A stretch of 64,000 nucleotides of DNA from Epichloe hybrida (Eukaryota; Ascomycota; Sordariomycetes; Hypocreales; Clavicipitaceae). Both the position numbers and the translations under genes were made by a program. Under the pieces are notes generated by a model, which saw nothing but the letters and a program-made list of their open reading frames with translations, searched no databases and was not told the DNA's origin. This document shows positions 27,701 to 39,600 of the stretch, in pieces (within the stretch, counting starts at the first letter, position 1; the number at the start of each line of letters is the position of its first letter). The stretch covers positions 363,005 through 427,004 of the forward strand of contig JAFEKR010000040.1 of assembly GCA_019022495.1 (NCBI GenBank), written 5' to 3'.

Positions 27701-30355
27701 AACTTATTTAATATACTCTATATAATCTTTAACCTTACTACTATATATTAGTATATTATCTAGATAGATAATATAAGTCTTATTAATAAGTCCTTTAAGA
27801 GTATTATTAATATACTCCTAAAAAGTCACTAGTATATTAACTAGTTTAAATAGCATTACTAGATATTTAAAGTAGCTATACTAATAATAGAATGCTATTT
27901 TTTACTTATTACCTAAGTGAATATATAGCTAGTAGTATATATCTTTTAAATCTAAGACTATAAAAATAACTATGCTTACTAATTAATTAAGAATTTTAGT
28001 AATAAGGGGTAAAGGGGCCTTATTCTTAATTATAATCTTATTTAAGCCCTTATAATTTATATAAAGCCTTAATTTCCCTCCTTTCTTTAGAATAAATAAA
28101 ATTAGGGCTTTAGCTAGGCTAACTAATCTTCTAATTTACCCTTTAAGCTATATACTTATAAGGTACTCTTTAAGAACCTTTAGCTCCCTTTTAGCTAAAT
28201 TATATATAAGCCCCTAAGGTAGTGTTTTCCTTTCTTCTAATTTAATTATATAAGTATAACCTCCTAGTTTAGGAAGCTTACTTACTAATTCTTTAGAAAA
28301 AATATCTATAAACTCCCTATATTTTTCTAGGATTATTAGTATAAGGTACTTAGTGCTCTTATTCTAATTTAATATAGCTTCTTTATTACTTATATTTTCT
28401 AAAATTAGTATAACTATAATACCTTTACTTTTTTACTATAAATAAGTATACTTAAGGATTTATATAGCTACTTTACTATTTATTTATATATCTATTATTA
28501 CTAAGTCCTTTAATTAGCTTTTTCCTTTTCCTTTTTAATTTTTATTTTCTGGAATACTTAGCCTTATCTTTATTACTCTTAATAATAAAGTAATTACTAC
28601 TATTTGTTTCTCTTTATATACTTACTACTTACTATAAGTAAAGAAAAGATATTTTATTATTACTAGATATCTCTAGTATTTATACTCCTAATATATAATT
28701 ATAGGTAAATACTCTTTAATCTAGTTTATTCCTAGAATTATCCCTTTACTTATATTAGTAATAAATTAGCTAACTTAGTAAACCTTTATAAATCCTATAC
28801 TATCTTTTATCTTAACTATTTTTTTTAGAATTCCTTAATATAAAATCACTTTTTTACTTACACTCTCTAATATCTTATTTAATTAGATTATATTCTTCTA
28901 ATCCTTTTTTAATAATAATTTTAGATAAATTATTAAAGACTATATACCTATATTAAATAGCACTTATATAGCTAACTACTAGTTATCTTATTATAAAGAT
29001 ACCTATATTCTTATTTTATTATTTATAAGGTATTCTATAGTAAGATTATATTCCTAGGTTTATACTAATTAAACTAGTATTATATTAGGAAATATAGCTT
29101 TATTATTACTTTCTCTATACTTCTTAGTTATATACTTAGTACTTTTATAGGTAAAATAATCTAATACCTAATAAGCTAGTATAGTATACCTAGGCTTTTT
29201 ATATTTATAGTATACTAAGAATAATCTTTTCCCTTAGTCTTTACTTTATTACTATACCTTATTTATAGGTAATATAAAATAAGAGTATTACCTTTTTCTT
29301 TTAGAGTCTTAACCTTTTTTATTATTTTAGCCTAAACCTATTATAACCTTTACTTTCTTACCTTAGCCTTATAGTTAGCTTTAAGTTATTAGGATCTCTT
29401 AACTAATTATTTACTTTCTTATAGTGTTATTTAAGCTATTTAGAAAGATTATAATTCTTAGATATATAGGGATTTCTTTAGGTAACTTAGCTTTTACCTT
29501 ATCCTAGGCTTATATAAAGGATTAAAATAATTAGTTATTCTTTTACCTAAGATTTAGTAATAACCTTATTACTTCTAAGTATCTTATACTTATATCTATT
29601 ATTCTAGTTTTTAACTATTCTAGAAAATCTACCTAGGTAATTAATAAATAATCTATATACCTATCTATAGCTATATAATATATTTACTATTACTTTATAT
29701 TACTAGCTAGGTAGCTACTTATATATACTACCTTAGTTATATTATCCTTAAAGGTATAGTAATCTAATTTAAATAGTATATCTAAGTTTACTAAGAAATT
29801 CTATAGGCTTTTATATATTTCCCCTTTATATATAGGCATTTTTATCTATATTTTAATAAGACTACCTTACTATATAATTACTACTATATTACTATAAACT
29901 ATAGGTAAAATTATAGCTAATATTTAAGGGGTAATTATAAGTCTAGATTAAGGGGTAATTATAAGTCTAGATTAAGGGGTAATTATAAGTCTAGTTTAAG
30001 GACTAGCTAATCCTAGATTTACCTTAAGCTCTCTAATTTATACCTTTATCTATAAGACCTCTTATCTCCTCTAAAGGTAATATAGCTTAGATTATATAAC
30101 CTTATAGCATTACTATAATACCCTTTTTTCTTTAGTTATATTATCTATACCTTTACTTAAATTAGAATTAAGTAACGTTTATTATACCTTATTATTATCT
30201 ATAGTTCTAGATTATAGGGGTTCTTTATCTTCCTAATTATCTATAGCTTTATTATTATAAGGTACTAGTGTGTTTCTTATAGATCTTTAGAGTATTAGCT
30301 ATAAAATAATCTAGCTAATAGTTTATATCCTTAAAAAGGTTAAAAGAGATTAATT

Positions 30356-30625
30356 TATTATAGCTTATACTAAAAGGTTAAGAATAAAGTAATAGCTAAG
30401 ACTATTATAGTTACTACTAGATAAATACTAGCTAAGGGTAAGTATATAAAGGTTTTAATCTCTAACCTAGTACTAATAATATGCGTAGTCTTTAATAAAT
30501 ACCTTGCTTTATAAGCATATAGCTATCTTATAGCTAGCTAGCCTCTTTATTATTTATATAGCCTAAAGGTTCTCTAAAGACTTGCTTTAATGAACATCCT
30601 ATCTTTAACCTCTGCACTCCTGACA
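30356..30625 (-). repeat. Element A2 5' LTR
   Basis: 270 bp, the reverse complement of the A1 LTR. The outer end reads CTCCTGACA on the plus strand. The next five bases, ATACC (30,626-30,630), are the likely target-site duplication, whose partner would lie left of the window. Confidence 0.88.
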
Positions 30626-31976
30626 ATACCCTACCACGCCCTAATTTTAGGCTAGCGTCCCTATTACTATAAGCTATAGTATATTTATAATATAAATATA
30701 TAGTAGTAAATACCCTTAATTAAATAAAAACATACTTATATAAATTTATATAATTTCTTAATAGCATTACTATAAGTAAGCTTTAAATTACTTAAAAATG
30801 TGTTTTTTAGTGTTTTCTTTAAAAGTATATACTTTTAGGCTAGAATTATTAGTTATTCTAGCTACCTAGGTGCCTTAATTACCTATCTAGTTATATTTAT
30901 TAGCTATAATAGTAGTAATAGTATTAAAGGAATAAATTCCTTAATCTTAAGAAAGCCTTATCCTTTAATTATTTCTCTTTACTTATTATTTATATTAGTA
31001 TTTAATTATTAAGAGAATAAGGCTTTTTATTACTAGTAATATTAATTTCTTATAGTAGTATTAATCTTAGCTTATATATAGTCTCTTTAAATACTTAGTA
31101 TAAGTAGCCTTTATATGCCTTATTAGCTTAATTAAGGCTTAAGTTATAAACTATTATTATTATTTTAGCTTAAAGAGTAATATTAAGTATTTTTTCTATT
31201 TATTACTACCTTTTACTAATAAGTTAAGATAGGTATAAGATTATAAATATAAAGGTATAGGTTATTAAGGTTCTAGAAGTTAAAGTTAGCTATAATTTAT
31301 ATAATAGTAAGTAAGGAATTTAATTAGGGTCTTACTAAGGGCCTCTATAGCTACTAATAGTAATTAATTTTATATTTTTATAGTAGCTTAAAGTTAGTTT
31401 TCTTTATTAAAATATAATAAGTATAAGGGAAACTAAATTACCTAGTAAAATAGCCTATATAAGGTTAAAGCGCTTACTTTCTAGTTTTATAAGCTTAAAT
31501 AAGCTTATATTACTTAATTAGAAAGTTAATAGCTTAGTAAGAAATCTATATAAGTAGCTTACTAAGCTATTCCTTATAATTAATTAAAAATCATTACTTA
31601 ACTTTATTATTAGCTATATAAGTATAATAATTATACTCTTAGGTCTTAAGTATTTAATAAATTCTATTTATAAGCAATAGAAAGTTACTAGTCCTTATAA
31701 ATAGGTTAAGTTTTAGGGCTTTATAAGAGATCTCTATAAAACTATTTACCTATTTACTAAAATTTTAAAATTTCTTTATAAAATAATAAGCTTACTATTA
31801 CTTAACTAGAAGATATATCTCTTTTATATAGTAAAGGATTATAAATTACTATAATTTATATATATTAATTATAAATATTTAAATAGAATAAAAATCGCTA
31901 ATTATATCTAAGTAAAGTAGCTTTTTAAACACTAAAAAAGCTTTTATTAGGCTATTATTAAAGGCTTTAGCCTTTA

Positions 31977-32010
<34 letters not shown>

Positions 32011-33480
32011 TCACTTCTTATAGAAGTTATTCTTAATATTTACTCAAATATACTATATATAAAGCTACTACTATATATTAGGCTAAATAACCTTAAGGGT
32101 GTTTTTTAGTGCCTTTTTAAAGTCTATTATAATAACCTTAGGGGCTAGTATTTAAAGCTTATAGCGAATTTCTTCTAATAAGGCTAGTATTTAATAATAG
32201 CTCTCTTCTTTTTTAGTTTTAGTAAAGCTAAATATAATATTTATAATTAATTTTTAATCTATAATAGTAATAATATTTAATAAATAAAGACCCTAGTAGT
32301 TTATCTTATAGGCAGAGTATTGTTTGTAATGTATTTAGTGTAGTTTTTAGGAAAAATTTGTATTTGTAATGTAGTTTTTTTTTTCTTATAGTTAATGTAT
32401 TATAGTTTTTTTTTTTTTATAGTGTAGTGTAGTGTAGTTTTTTTTTGCTTGTAGTGTAGTGTTAGTAAAAAAAAAGTGGGCCTTTTATTATATAATATTA
32501 TTATAAGGATTAAAAGAAAGCTAGTTATATAGAAGCTTTTATTATTACCTATTTTACTTAATTAGTTATAGAATTTATAATATTTACCTTTTTTTAAGAA
32601 TTTTACTATAACTAGGGTTATTTATAATATTATACCTTTTTAATAATACTATTATACTTATTACTTTATTTTACTAATATAACTTTAAGAAAAACCTTCT
32701 AATTATTTTATTTACTATTATTATTAATTATTTTATATTATTATTATTAATTTAATTAAAAAATACCCTAAACTAATATAATTAAATTAAATTAGAAATC
32801 TAAATAAATATATAAAAGTTAATAGAATATATACTTAGTACTTTAATATTATTATTAATATAATAAGAACTTAAAAAAAGCTTAAACTATTTATTTACTA
32901 TTTAAACTAATTAAATATTACTTTAAGCTTTATAACGCTAAAGCTTTAAGAAGTTATATATAGTAACTTTATATATATTATTACTATAATATATAAAGAA
33001 AGAATATAATAAACTAATATTTATAGTATATTAATAAATAACTAATAGTATTATTTTAATTACCCTATATAGCTTAATTAAGCTATAAAAAATAAGTTTA
33101 ACTTATTTTTAAAAATAATACTAGGACTTAGTTTTATATAATATACTATACTTATTATAAAAGGTAATTAAAGTACTAGGACTAGCTATATAATTAGCTA
33201 TTTAGTAAAAAGAATATATATATACTTATTATAAAAGCTTTAATAACCTTAATTACTATTATTACTATTATTACTATTATTTTACTTTTATTATTATTTT
33301 AAAAAAATATAAAAGAGAAAACATTTTTATAATATTAATATTTTTAAAAACCTTAAAATATAAAGTTATTAAAAACTATAGCTTTTACTATAGTAATTTA
33401 CTTATAATTACTAGTATTTATATTTAAGTTATTTATTTATTATTTATTTTTTATTAAACTTTAACACTAATAATATTATA

Positions 33481-33617
33481 AGTAATCTTAGTAATCTTAG
33501 TAATCTTAGTAATACTAGTAGTATTAGTAATATTAGTATTATAAGCTATTATAAGCTATTATAAGCTATAATAAGATATAATAAGATATAATAAGATATA
33601 ATAAGATATAATAAGCT
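33481..33617. repeat. Degenerate short tandem repeats within D
   Basis: Consecutive runs of TAATCTTAG (33,485-33,515), TATAAGCTAT (33,538-33,570) and ATAAGATATA (33,570-33,612). The repeat unit is about 9-10 bp. No coding sense is seen. Confidence 0.7.
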
Positions 33618-33772
33618 ACTTAATTAAGTTTACTAGTAGTTCTTTTTATAGTTTTTTAAAAATAAGTAATAATAATAATTTATAGAAATAGTAAATAATA
33701 TAATAAGAAGGTTTTTCTTTAAGTTATATTAGGGAAATAAAGTATTAAGTTAAATAGTATTATTAAATATTT

Positions 33773-33890
33773 CCCCTCTCGCTATGACTGATTATGTATG
33801 ATTAGACAGTAGTGCATCTACATCCGGAATCGAAGGATCTGAAACCAAAACGCCTTCCGCTATGATTCGAATAGTACAAATCGCGGTGTG
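33773..33890. other. 118-bp island of normal base composition inside D
   Basis: The only stretch in 30,700-35,000 with many CpG, CpA and TpG dinucleotides. The matching inverted arm of D (about 32,600-32,700) shows flanking homology on both sides but lacks this segment, so it looks inserted or retained. It has no recognised tRNA boxes, no frame of note and no obvious TSD. Confidence 0.6.
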
Positions 33891-35253
33891 TATAATATTA
33901 TATATAACCTTACTTAGTTATAGTAAAATTACTAAAATAATATAATATTATAAATTCTATAACTAATTAAGTAAAATAGGTAATAATAAAAGCTTTTATA
34001 TAACTAGCATTCTTTTAACTCTTATAATACTAATAACTAATAAAAAGTCTAATACTACATTTGTAGTGTTTGTAATTAGTGTAGTTTAGGAAAAAAAATT
34101 TGTAGTGTAATGTATTATAGTTTTTTTTTCCTTATAGTTAGTGTAGTTTATAGTGTAATGTAGTTTGTAGTGTAGTTACTACACTACACTACAAATACTA
34201 CACTACACTACACGTTTTAGTGCAATACTCTGCTTATAGGTATAGTCTATGCTAATAAATTCTAAAAAAACCTTCTATTTTTGAATATAAGAAAGGTAAG
34301 TCTAAATAGTGCTTTTAATATTATTATTATTATTATAAATATACTTATAAGGTAAGCCTCTTTCTTATAATTCCTTAATAAACTACTAGGTAAATATATA
34401 GCTAGTTAATTTATCTTAATAAGCTCTTTAGTATTAACTATAAATATCTTTAGGTATAAAATAAAGCTCTTTATCTTTATTATTATAAATTATTATACTA
34501 ATACTTTAAGGTTAAAGGCTTATATTATTTAAAAAGTATAAGATTTACTACTTTTATTACTTTATAAATTTATAATATATTATATACTTAAAAGGATTAC
34601 TTAATTTATTATAATTATAATAGCCTTACTCTTTATAATACTATTTCTAATAACTAGAATTATTAGTAAATATTACCTTAAGCTAGTAGCTATAGTTAGT
34701 TTTTTAGGAGTATATTTATTAAATTCTAGTGCCTTAAGAAGCCCTTTAATAACTACTATAATTATAGTTAAGCTAGCTAGAGTAAGGTTATTAAATACTA
34801 TTTATTAGGGTTTTTAGGGAAATATTACTTTTACTAAAAGCTACACTATTTTGCTTACTAAATGCTTATATAGTAATATAAAGTTTATTAAAGCTACTAT
34901 AACTTAGTAAGGGAAGTAAATTTAAGGGTAAGTTTTCTAGATTTTTATCTATTATAATATAAGTTATAATGCTAATTAAAGGGAAAAGGCCTGTTAAAAA
35001 TTTATTAATTTTAGTATTTAGTAAAGCTACTATATATTTATACTATAAATATACTATAGTATGTAGTAGCGAGCCTAACCGCTAAAAAAGCGAGGTAGTG
35101 AGGATTTCTACGCACCTAGCAAAAAATCGCTGCGCCCCGAGCAATTCACCCTGCGACCCCACCATCACAACAGCTCTACTCAACTCCCAAAAATCAGCAT
35201 CTCATCTGCCAACAACCTCTTGTCCAACACTCCCCGAGCCACCCCCGCCCACC

Positions 35254-35422
35254 ATGTCCCACCCACGCGTAGAGGAAGTCTCGGACAGCGATCCAGACAT
35301 GGTGTCGGACCCCGACGAAGGCGACATTGACGACTTTGTCGACTCGGACATCATGCGCCGCGTCCCCAGCTCCAGGACCAGCACCACCACCCCGAAGCAC
35401 CAGCCATCACAACGCCAACCCC

Positions 35423-35462
<40 letters not shown>

Positions 35463-36153
35463 CATGCTCGCCCCCCCGTCCTCGGCCCTCGCCCACGGCG
35501 CCGACCGCTCCGCCTACAACGACTACCAATGTCTCTACCCGGTCTACTTCGACGCCACCCGCAGCCGCGCCCAAGGCCGCCGCATCGCCTCCCCCCTCGC
35601 CGTCAAGAACCCCCTCGCGCGCGAAATCGCAAACGCCTGCTCGCTTCTCCGCCTGCCCACCCTCCTCGAGCCAGAGAAGACGCACCCCAAGGACTGGGCG
35701 AACCCGGGCCGCGTCAAGGTCGGCCTGAAAACGACAACCTCGTCCTCGTCCGCCCCCAGCAGCCGGTCGGCCGGAGTCCAGGTCCAGGTCCGGAACAAGC
35801 ACCACCTGTACGTCCTCGTGGCGAAGCACCTGCAGGAGAATCCCACCACCGAGGACAGCCCCGGCCTGAGGGTCCGCATGGGCGGGCAGGTGCAGCCGCC
35901 CGAGGGGAAGCCCTACCCCCGGCCTGCCGTGCCGAGGGGGTGGAAGATGGGCGAGTACGTGCCGTATCTGAGTCCCGCCATGACGGGCGGCGGCGTGTCG
36001 GAGAACTTGCTCAAGGATATGATGAAGGAGATGCAGGGCGGGGGGGATCCCATGGCGGCGTTGATGGGTGCTGGTGCGGGCGCGGAGGAGGCCGGTGCTG
36101 GGCATGGAGGGAAGAAGAAGAAGAAGGATAAGAAGGGCAAGGGGAGATCATGA
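35254..36153 (+). CDS. SEC65: Signal recognition particle subunit SRP19/Sec65
   Basis: 299-residue protein of the SRP, which binds SRP RNA and helps load SRP54 so ribosomes making secretory proteins are targeted to the ER. The SRP19 domain spans about residues 91-200, from YQCLYPVYFD through the arginine-rich SRAQGRRI and NPLAREIANAC segments to NKHHLYVLVAKHL. An acidic N-terminus (DSDPDMVSDPDEGDIDDFVDSD), a run of 13 glutamines (residues 57-69, all CAA) and a Lys-rich tail ending KKKKKDKKGKGRS complete it. The start at 35,254 is chosen because it sits in a strong context (CCCACCATGTCC) and begins the acidic N-terminus typical of fungal Sec65. An upstream in-frame ATG at 35,098 would add a 52-residue composition-unlike extension. 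A single exon, with its promoter squeezed between the start codon and the transposon block ending at 35,075. Confidence 0.93.
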
Positions 36154-36648
36154 GAATATGTGTCTTGGTTGGGCGTGGGCGGGGCAAGGGCATTATATGC
36201 GTCAACGTGAACATGAACAAAGGGGGGAAATGTTGTCAAGTGGGAAAAGACAACGTGTTCGGCCGACATGTCGAGCGGGATATCAGGGCTTTCGTTGTCG
36301 GCAATGACGGGAATACGAAATGGCATGGCAGGGAACACCGCTATCAAATTCACTTGTATTTTTTGCCCACTTCTCCGTGGCAATGCCAACGACACCGTGA
36401 GCCATCGAGGTAATACATAAAGCTACCCCCGCCTATGTAGCTAGGTGCCTACACAATCGTCGAGACATGGACCGCGCAGATGCATCTTTGTACGGAATCA
36501 AACTCCGATTCTGATTCAATATCCACAGGGTATCTAAATACAATTATTTGGGATGGATACACAAAAAAAAAAAAAAAAAGACCTTCCTTGTTTGCACCTT
36601 TGGTCAAAAAGGAGGAGGGGTGGGGGGACAAAAGAAACGCCAGGCGTC
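36154..36648. other. Convergent spacer between SEC65 and dynactin p150
   Basis: The 3' regions of two converging genes share 495 bp. A 17-base A run lies at about 36,562-36,578. No further gene is supported. Confidence 0.6.
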
Positions 36649-39600
36649 TTATACGGCAATTCTACTGCTCTGGAGAGCCTCCCACTCGCGAGACCCGACA
36701 ATCTCGACATTCCGTCCGAGGCCAGACCCCGTCATCATCTTGCCATCTGGACCGGGCAATTTGATTCGTAGCTGTGCAGCAGGGTTTCGCATACGACCTT
36801 TTGCCTTGTCGCTTGCGCCCTGGGTGTTGCGAAGCAGGGACGATTTCTTGAGCACAGAGTCCTGCCAAGCTTTCCATGAGGCAAAGTCCTCCATTTGCTT
36901 GGCAGCGTGGTATTGCGGTGTCGTCTTGGCTGGTTTCCAGGCAAGCTTGTCCTTTGGCAGGGCTGCGAATTTGAACATGGTTGCCGAAGTGGTCATCTTG
37001 ACGAGCTCGCCCAGCACATCTTTGCCCTCGGCCACGACAAGTGCCTTGCGCTGCTCAGCCATGGGCGCTGGCTTCTTGAGCGGCTCGGCGAGCCAGTCGT
37101 AGTTTTGTTGCTCCGTCATGCGGGCACGACGGTTGTCCTCCCGTAGATATCGTACAGCCGATTGAAGACTCTCAATGTCCTTCTTCAGGGCATCCATCTC
37201 ACGAGCTGTGGCCACGGCCCGTTCTTGGCCGGCCTTCATGCCCGCCGCATCGGCACCGTCAGCAAACGCTCGGCTGTCGCTGGCAATCTTCTTCCATTTG
37301 TCACGCTCGGTTTCGAGGCTCTTGAGCTCTCGGTCTTGCTTCTCAATGTCCTCCTTGAGGCTGGTCACTTGGTCGCCTGCCGCCTCGAGCTGTTGCTGCA
37401 GATTGGTGATGCGCTCAATATTGGCGTGGGCGTCACGCATGCGTGACTCCAGAGTCTCAATCTTGAGGACCGCAGTGCTGAGATGCTCGTCCCGCTGCGC
37501 AATGGTTCTGCGCGCCTCGTTGTGTTCCTCCTTGAGACGTCGCAGCTCTTCCTCGGCATTGACAGGTACAGTCTTGAGGGCCCTAAGCTCTTGGGATCGA
37601 AGCTTCCATGGAGCAGGGTGCACGTCGAATTCTTGCGTCTGGTCGAGGTCCGTCGCCAGCGCAGCCACGTCGTTGATCTGGGCGGTGACTGCACGCAGCT
37701 TGTTCAGAAACGCGGAGAAGGTGTCCGACTCTCCTGCCGAAGTCGCGCTCACAACACCCTGGTGGATAGCTTGTTGAATCTCGTCCAGCGTAAATGGCTC
37801 GTTGCGTCCTTCGTCTTGAGTAAGCAGGGCGTGGGTGCTATTGCCCATGGCTCGTGCCATGGTTGCCAGCTCTTGACTAGCAGTCTCGCACCTCTCAAAG
37901 ACCTCCCTTGTGTCGGGGAGCAACGACAGAGATCGCATCTTGAGATCTTCCAATGCCCGGACCGCCTTTCCAGCAATCACCTTTGTGCTTCTCGTCTGTG
38001 TAATGACAAACTCGAGCTTCTTTGCAAATACCTGGCCCATCTCATCTTCGGTCTCGCCCTCGGCCGTGGGAGAGGGAATTGCTCGCTGGACCATGGCTCT
38101 CATTGTGTTGAACGAAATCGCTGCCATGTCCAAATGGCTCTGCACCACCAGCGATGACATGTGCATCTCATCCGCAAAGATTGGGAGATCATCGGAGATA
38201 TGTACCTCGGCCAAGTGCGACATGAGGGCCATGGTTCGCTGGAGATCATCGGCGCATTTCTTCTCCTTGAGATCGTCGCGACGGAGACCATCAATCCAAG
38301 CATTCAGTGCGCGTTCCACGGGCTCCAGCTCCAGTAACGAGTTTTGGTACTTGGAGAACTGCTCAATCGTACAGTGACTGATGTCGTTGACGAACCGGTC
38401 GCACATGGCTGACACCCACACCAGCTTGTCCGCGACATCGCATCCCGCAAGGATATCGTCCTCGTGGCCGGGGTGCGCCTGTCCGTTGATGCGCTCCTTG
38501 ATGAACCCGTTGAGAAGATTCGCCTTGAACGATAATCTTTTAAATCGGAGCAGGGCGAGCACCGAGTCTTGATCCTCCTGGTACGTGTCTGGCAGGAAAA
38601 GTTTGACGATTTCGAGATGCTGGTCAGCCTCTTGGGCATCCAGGCGACGCAATTCCAAGTCAATCGTCTTGACCTGCGCCTTGGCCGCAGAAATCTGGAG
38701 CTTCATGTTTAGGTCCATCATGGCTCGCGAGCGATCATTGAGCTTCTCTGACTCTCCTTCAGTGACTGCCTGTGAAGCCCGCATATCTTCCAAGTCGCTC
38801 TGCAGGTTGGTGACGAGTTCTCGGAACCTCGAAACCGTGTACTCCATGTCTTCAAATGCTTCTTCTTGCTGCCCAGCTCGTCGTGCTTGTTCGGTAATGA
38901 CACTGTCCTTGAAGTCCAGCTCTTCCTGCATCTCCTTTTCATTTTGCACGTGGTTGGCTTCGAGCTCGTCGTTGATCTCCTTGAGGCTCTCGAGGTCTTC
39001 TACGACGGCCTTGAGTTCCTCGATTTGCTCCGACATGCTCATGTTTCGTTCCGTCAAGTCTTCAATCATGTCCTCCGCTCCGAGCGCCGTATCGAGTTGC
39101 TGTCTGAGGTCGTCCACAGCTGCCTCTGATTGCGCCAGCTTTTCCTTTGTAGATGCATATTCGTCCTTGATCTGGCCGAACTCTTTCACGTCTTCCTCCA
39201 GGCCCAGTATTTGGTCCCGAAGCTCCTCCTCCTGGGCTTGTGTCAGGTCACGGAGTCTAAGCAGGGCTTCTCGTAGACGCTCATTCGTCCTCTCCATTTG
39301 CAGCCAACCCGTGCTTGCGCGTTCTTCGGGTGTCATGCCGTTGCTGTATTCCGAATTCTCTTCTCGAAGCACCTCAGCCTCAAGCTCCAACTCTTCCGTC
39401 TTTTGCTTCAGTGCTTCTACCTCCATTTTCAATACCTCGGCCGTTTCCTCCGCCATCTCCCGGTCAAGAGCCGCCAGCTCAAGAGCTGTGTCATTCTCGG
39501 CCTGCATGGCTTCAATTGATTCGAACTTTGCCTCTGCTTCTTTGAGTTGCTTCCGCAGGTCTGCAATTTCCTGCTGCTGGGGCTGATATTTTTGTTGGAG

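Larger units (their letters stand above)
14392..30625 (-). mobile_element. Second A-family retrotransposon A2, inverted, 3'-truncated, split by element C
   Basis: A second copy of the chromodomain Ty3/Gypsy family in the opposite orientation. From 30,625 leftward it has a 270-bp LTR, then sequence matching A1 in reverse: the reverse transcriptase box is near 27,760, and the integrase and chromodomain fall around 15,330-16,450. It is interrupted at 17,579-27,187 by element C. At 14,392 it stops abruptly at the point matching A1 position about 13,078, because A1 inserted there. Its missing 3' end and LTR should lie left of the window. RIP has destroyed all frames. Confidence 0.83.
32313..34232. 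mobile_element. hAT-like non-autonomous DNA transposon D, inside MULE E
   Basis: Starts CAGAGTATTG and ends CAATACTCTG, perfect 10-bp inverted termini. It is flanked by an exact 8-bp duplication CTTATAGG (32,305-32,312 and 34,233-34,240). CAGAG-type ends with an 8-bp TSD are the hAT hallmark. Inside lie inverted arms several hundred bases long (about 32,500-32,720 against 33,700-34,020) and terminal zones rich in GTGTA/GTAGT repeats. No transposase frame or motif is visible, so it was probably mobilised in trans. RIP has altered most of it. Confidence 0.78.
30650..35075 (-). mobile_element. Mutator-like (MULE) DNA transposon E, RIP-degraded, split by D
   Basis: Terminal inverted repeats pair GGCTAGCG (30,650) and its AT-rich interior to about 30,700 with the reverse complement of 35,025-35,075. 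On the minus strand a MULE-type transposase domain is readable. FSFTKTKKEESYY lies around 32,195-32,235, then PKVIIIDFKKALKNTL around 32,100-32,145, followed by the glutamine-rich segment that precedes the C..H motif of the family. The domain continues across the D insertion (IDYTYK near 34,235-34,255). Element length without D is about 2.5 kb. No clear 9-bp TSD was found. The outermost border is uncertain, as weak similarity extends to CTACC(A/T)CGC at 30,631 and 35,096. Confidence 0.68.

Noticed and set aside
33773..33890. tRNA-derived SINE or tRNA gene
   Set aside because: GATTCGAAT resembles a B box, but no A box, cloverleaf or poly-T terminator is found at the right spacing.
32311..34240. 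Telomere-like or satellite array because of GTGTAGTGTAG runs
   Set aside because: The runs are short, lie only at the two ends of a TSD-bounded element, and are not TTAGGG.
30650..35075. Tc1/mariner (Fot1/pogo) element, because TA flanks both GGCTAGC-type ends
   Set aside because: The decayed transposase motifs match the Mutator-like family, not DD(34-37)D Tc1/mariner. TA flanks are uninformative in such AT-rich DNA.
1..35075. AT-rich centromere core
   Set aside because: Composition and length would fit part of a centromere, but everything here is explained by identifiable RIP-hit elements. There is no way to decide without CENP-A data.
35098..35253. N-terminal extension of SEC65 from the ATG at 35,098
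   Set aside because: Its composition is unlike the rest of the protein, and it begins almost at the transposon border. The ATG at 35,254 has a much stronger context and starts the typical acidic N-terminus.
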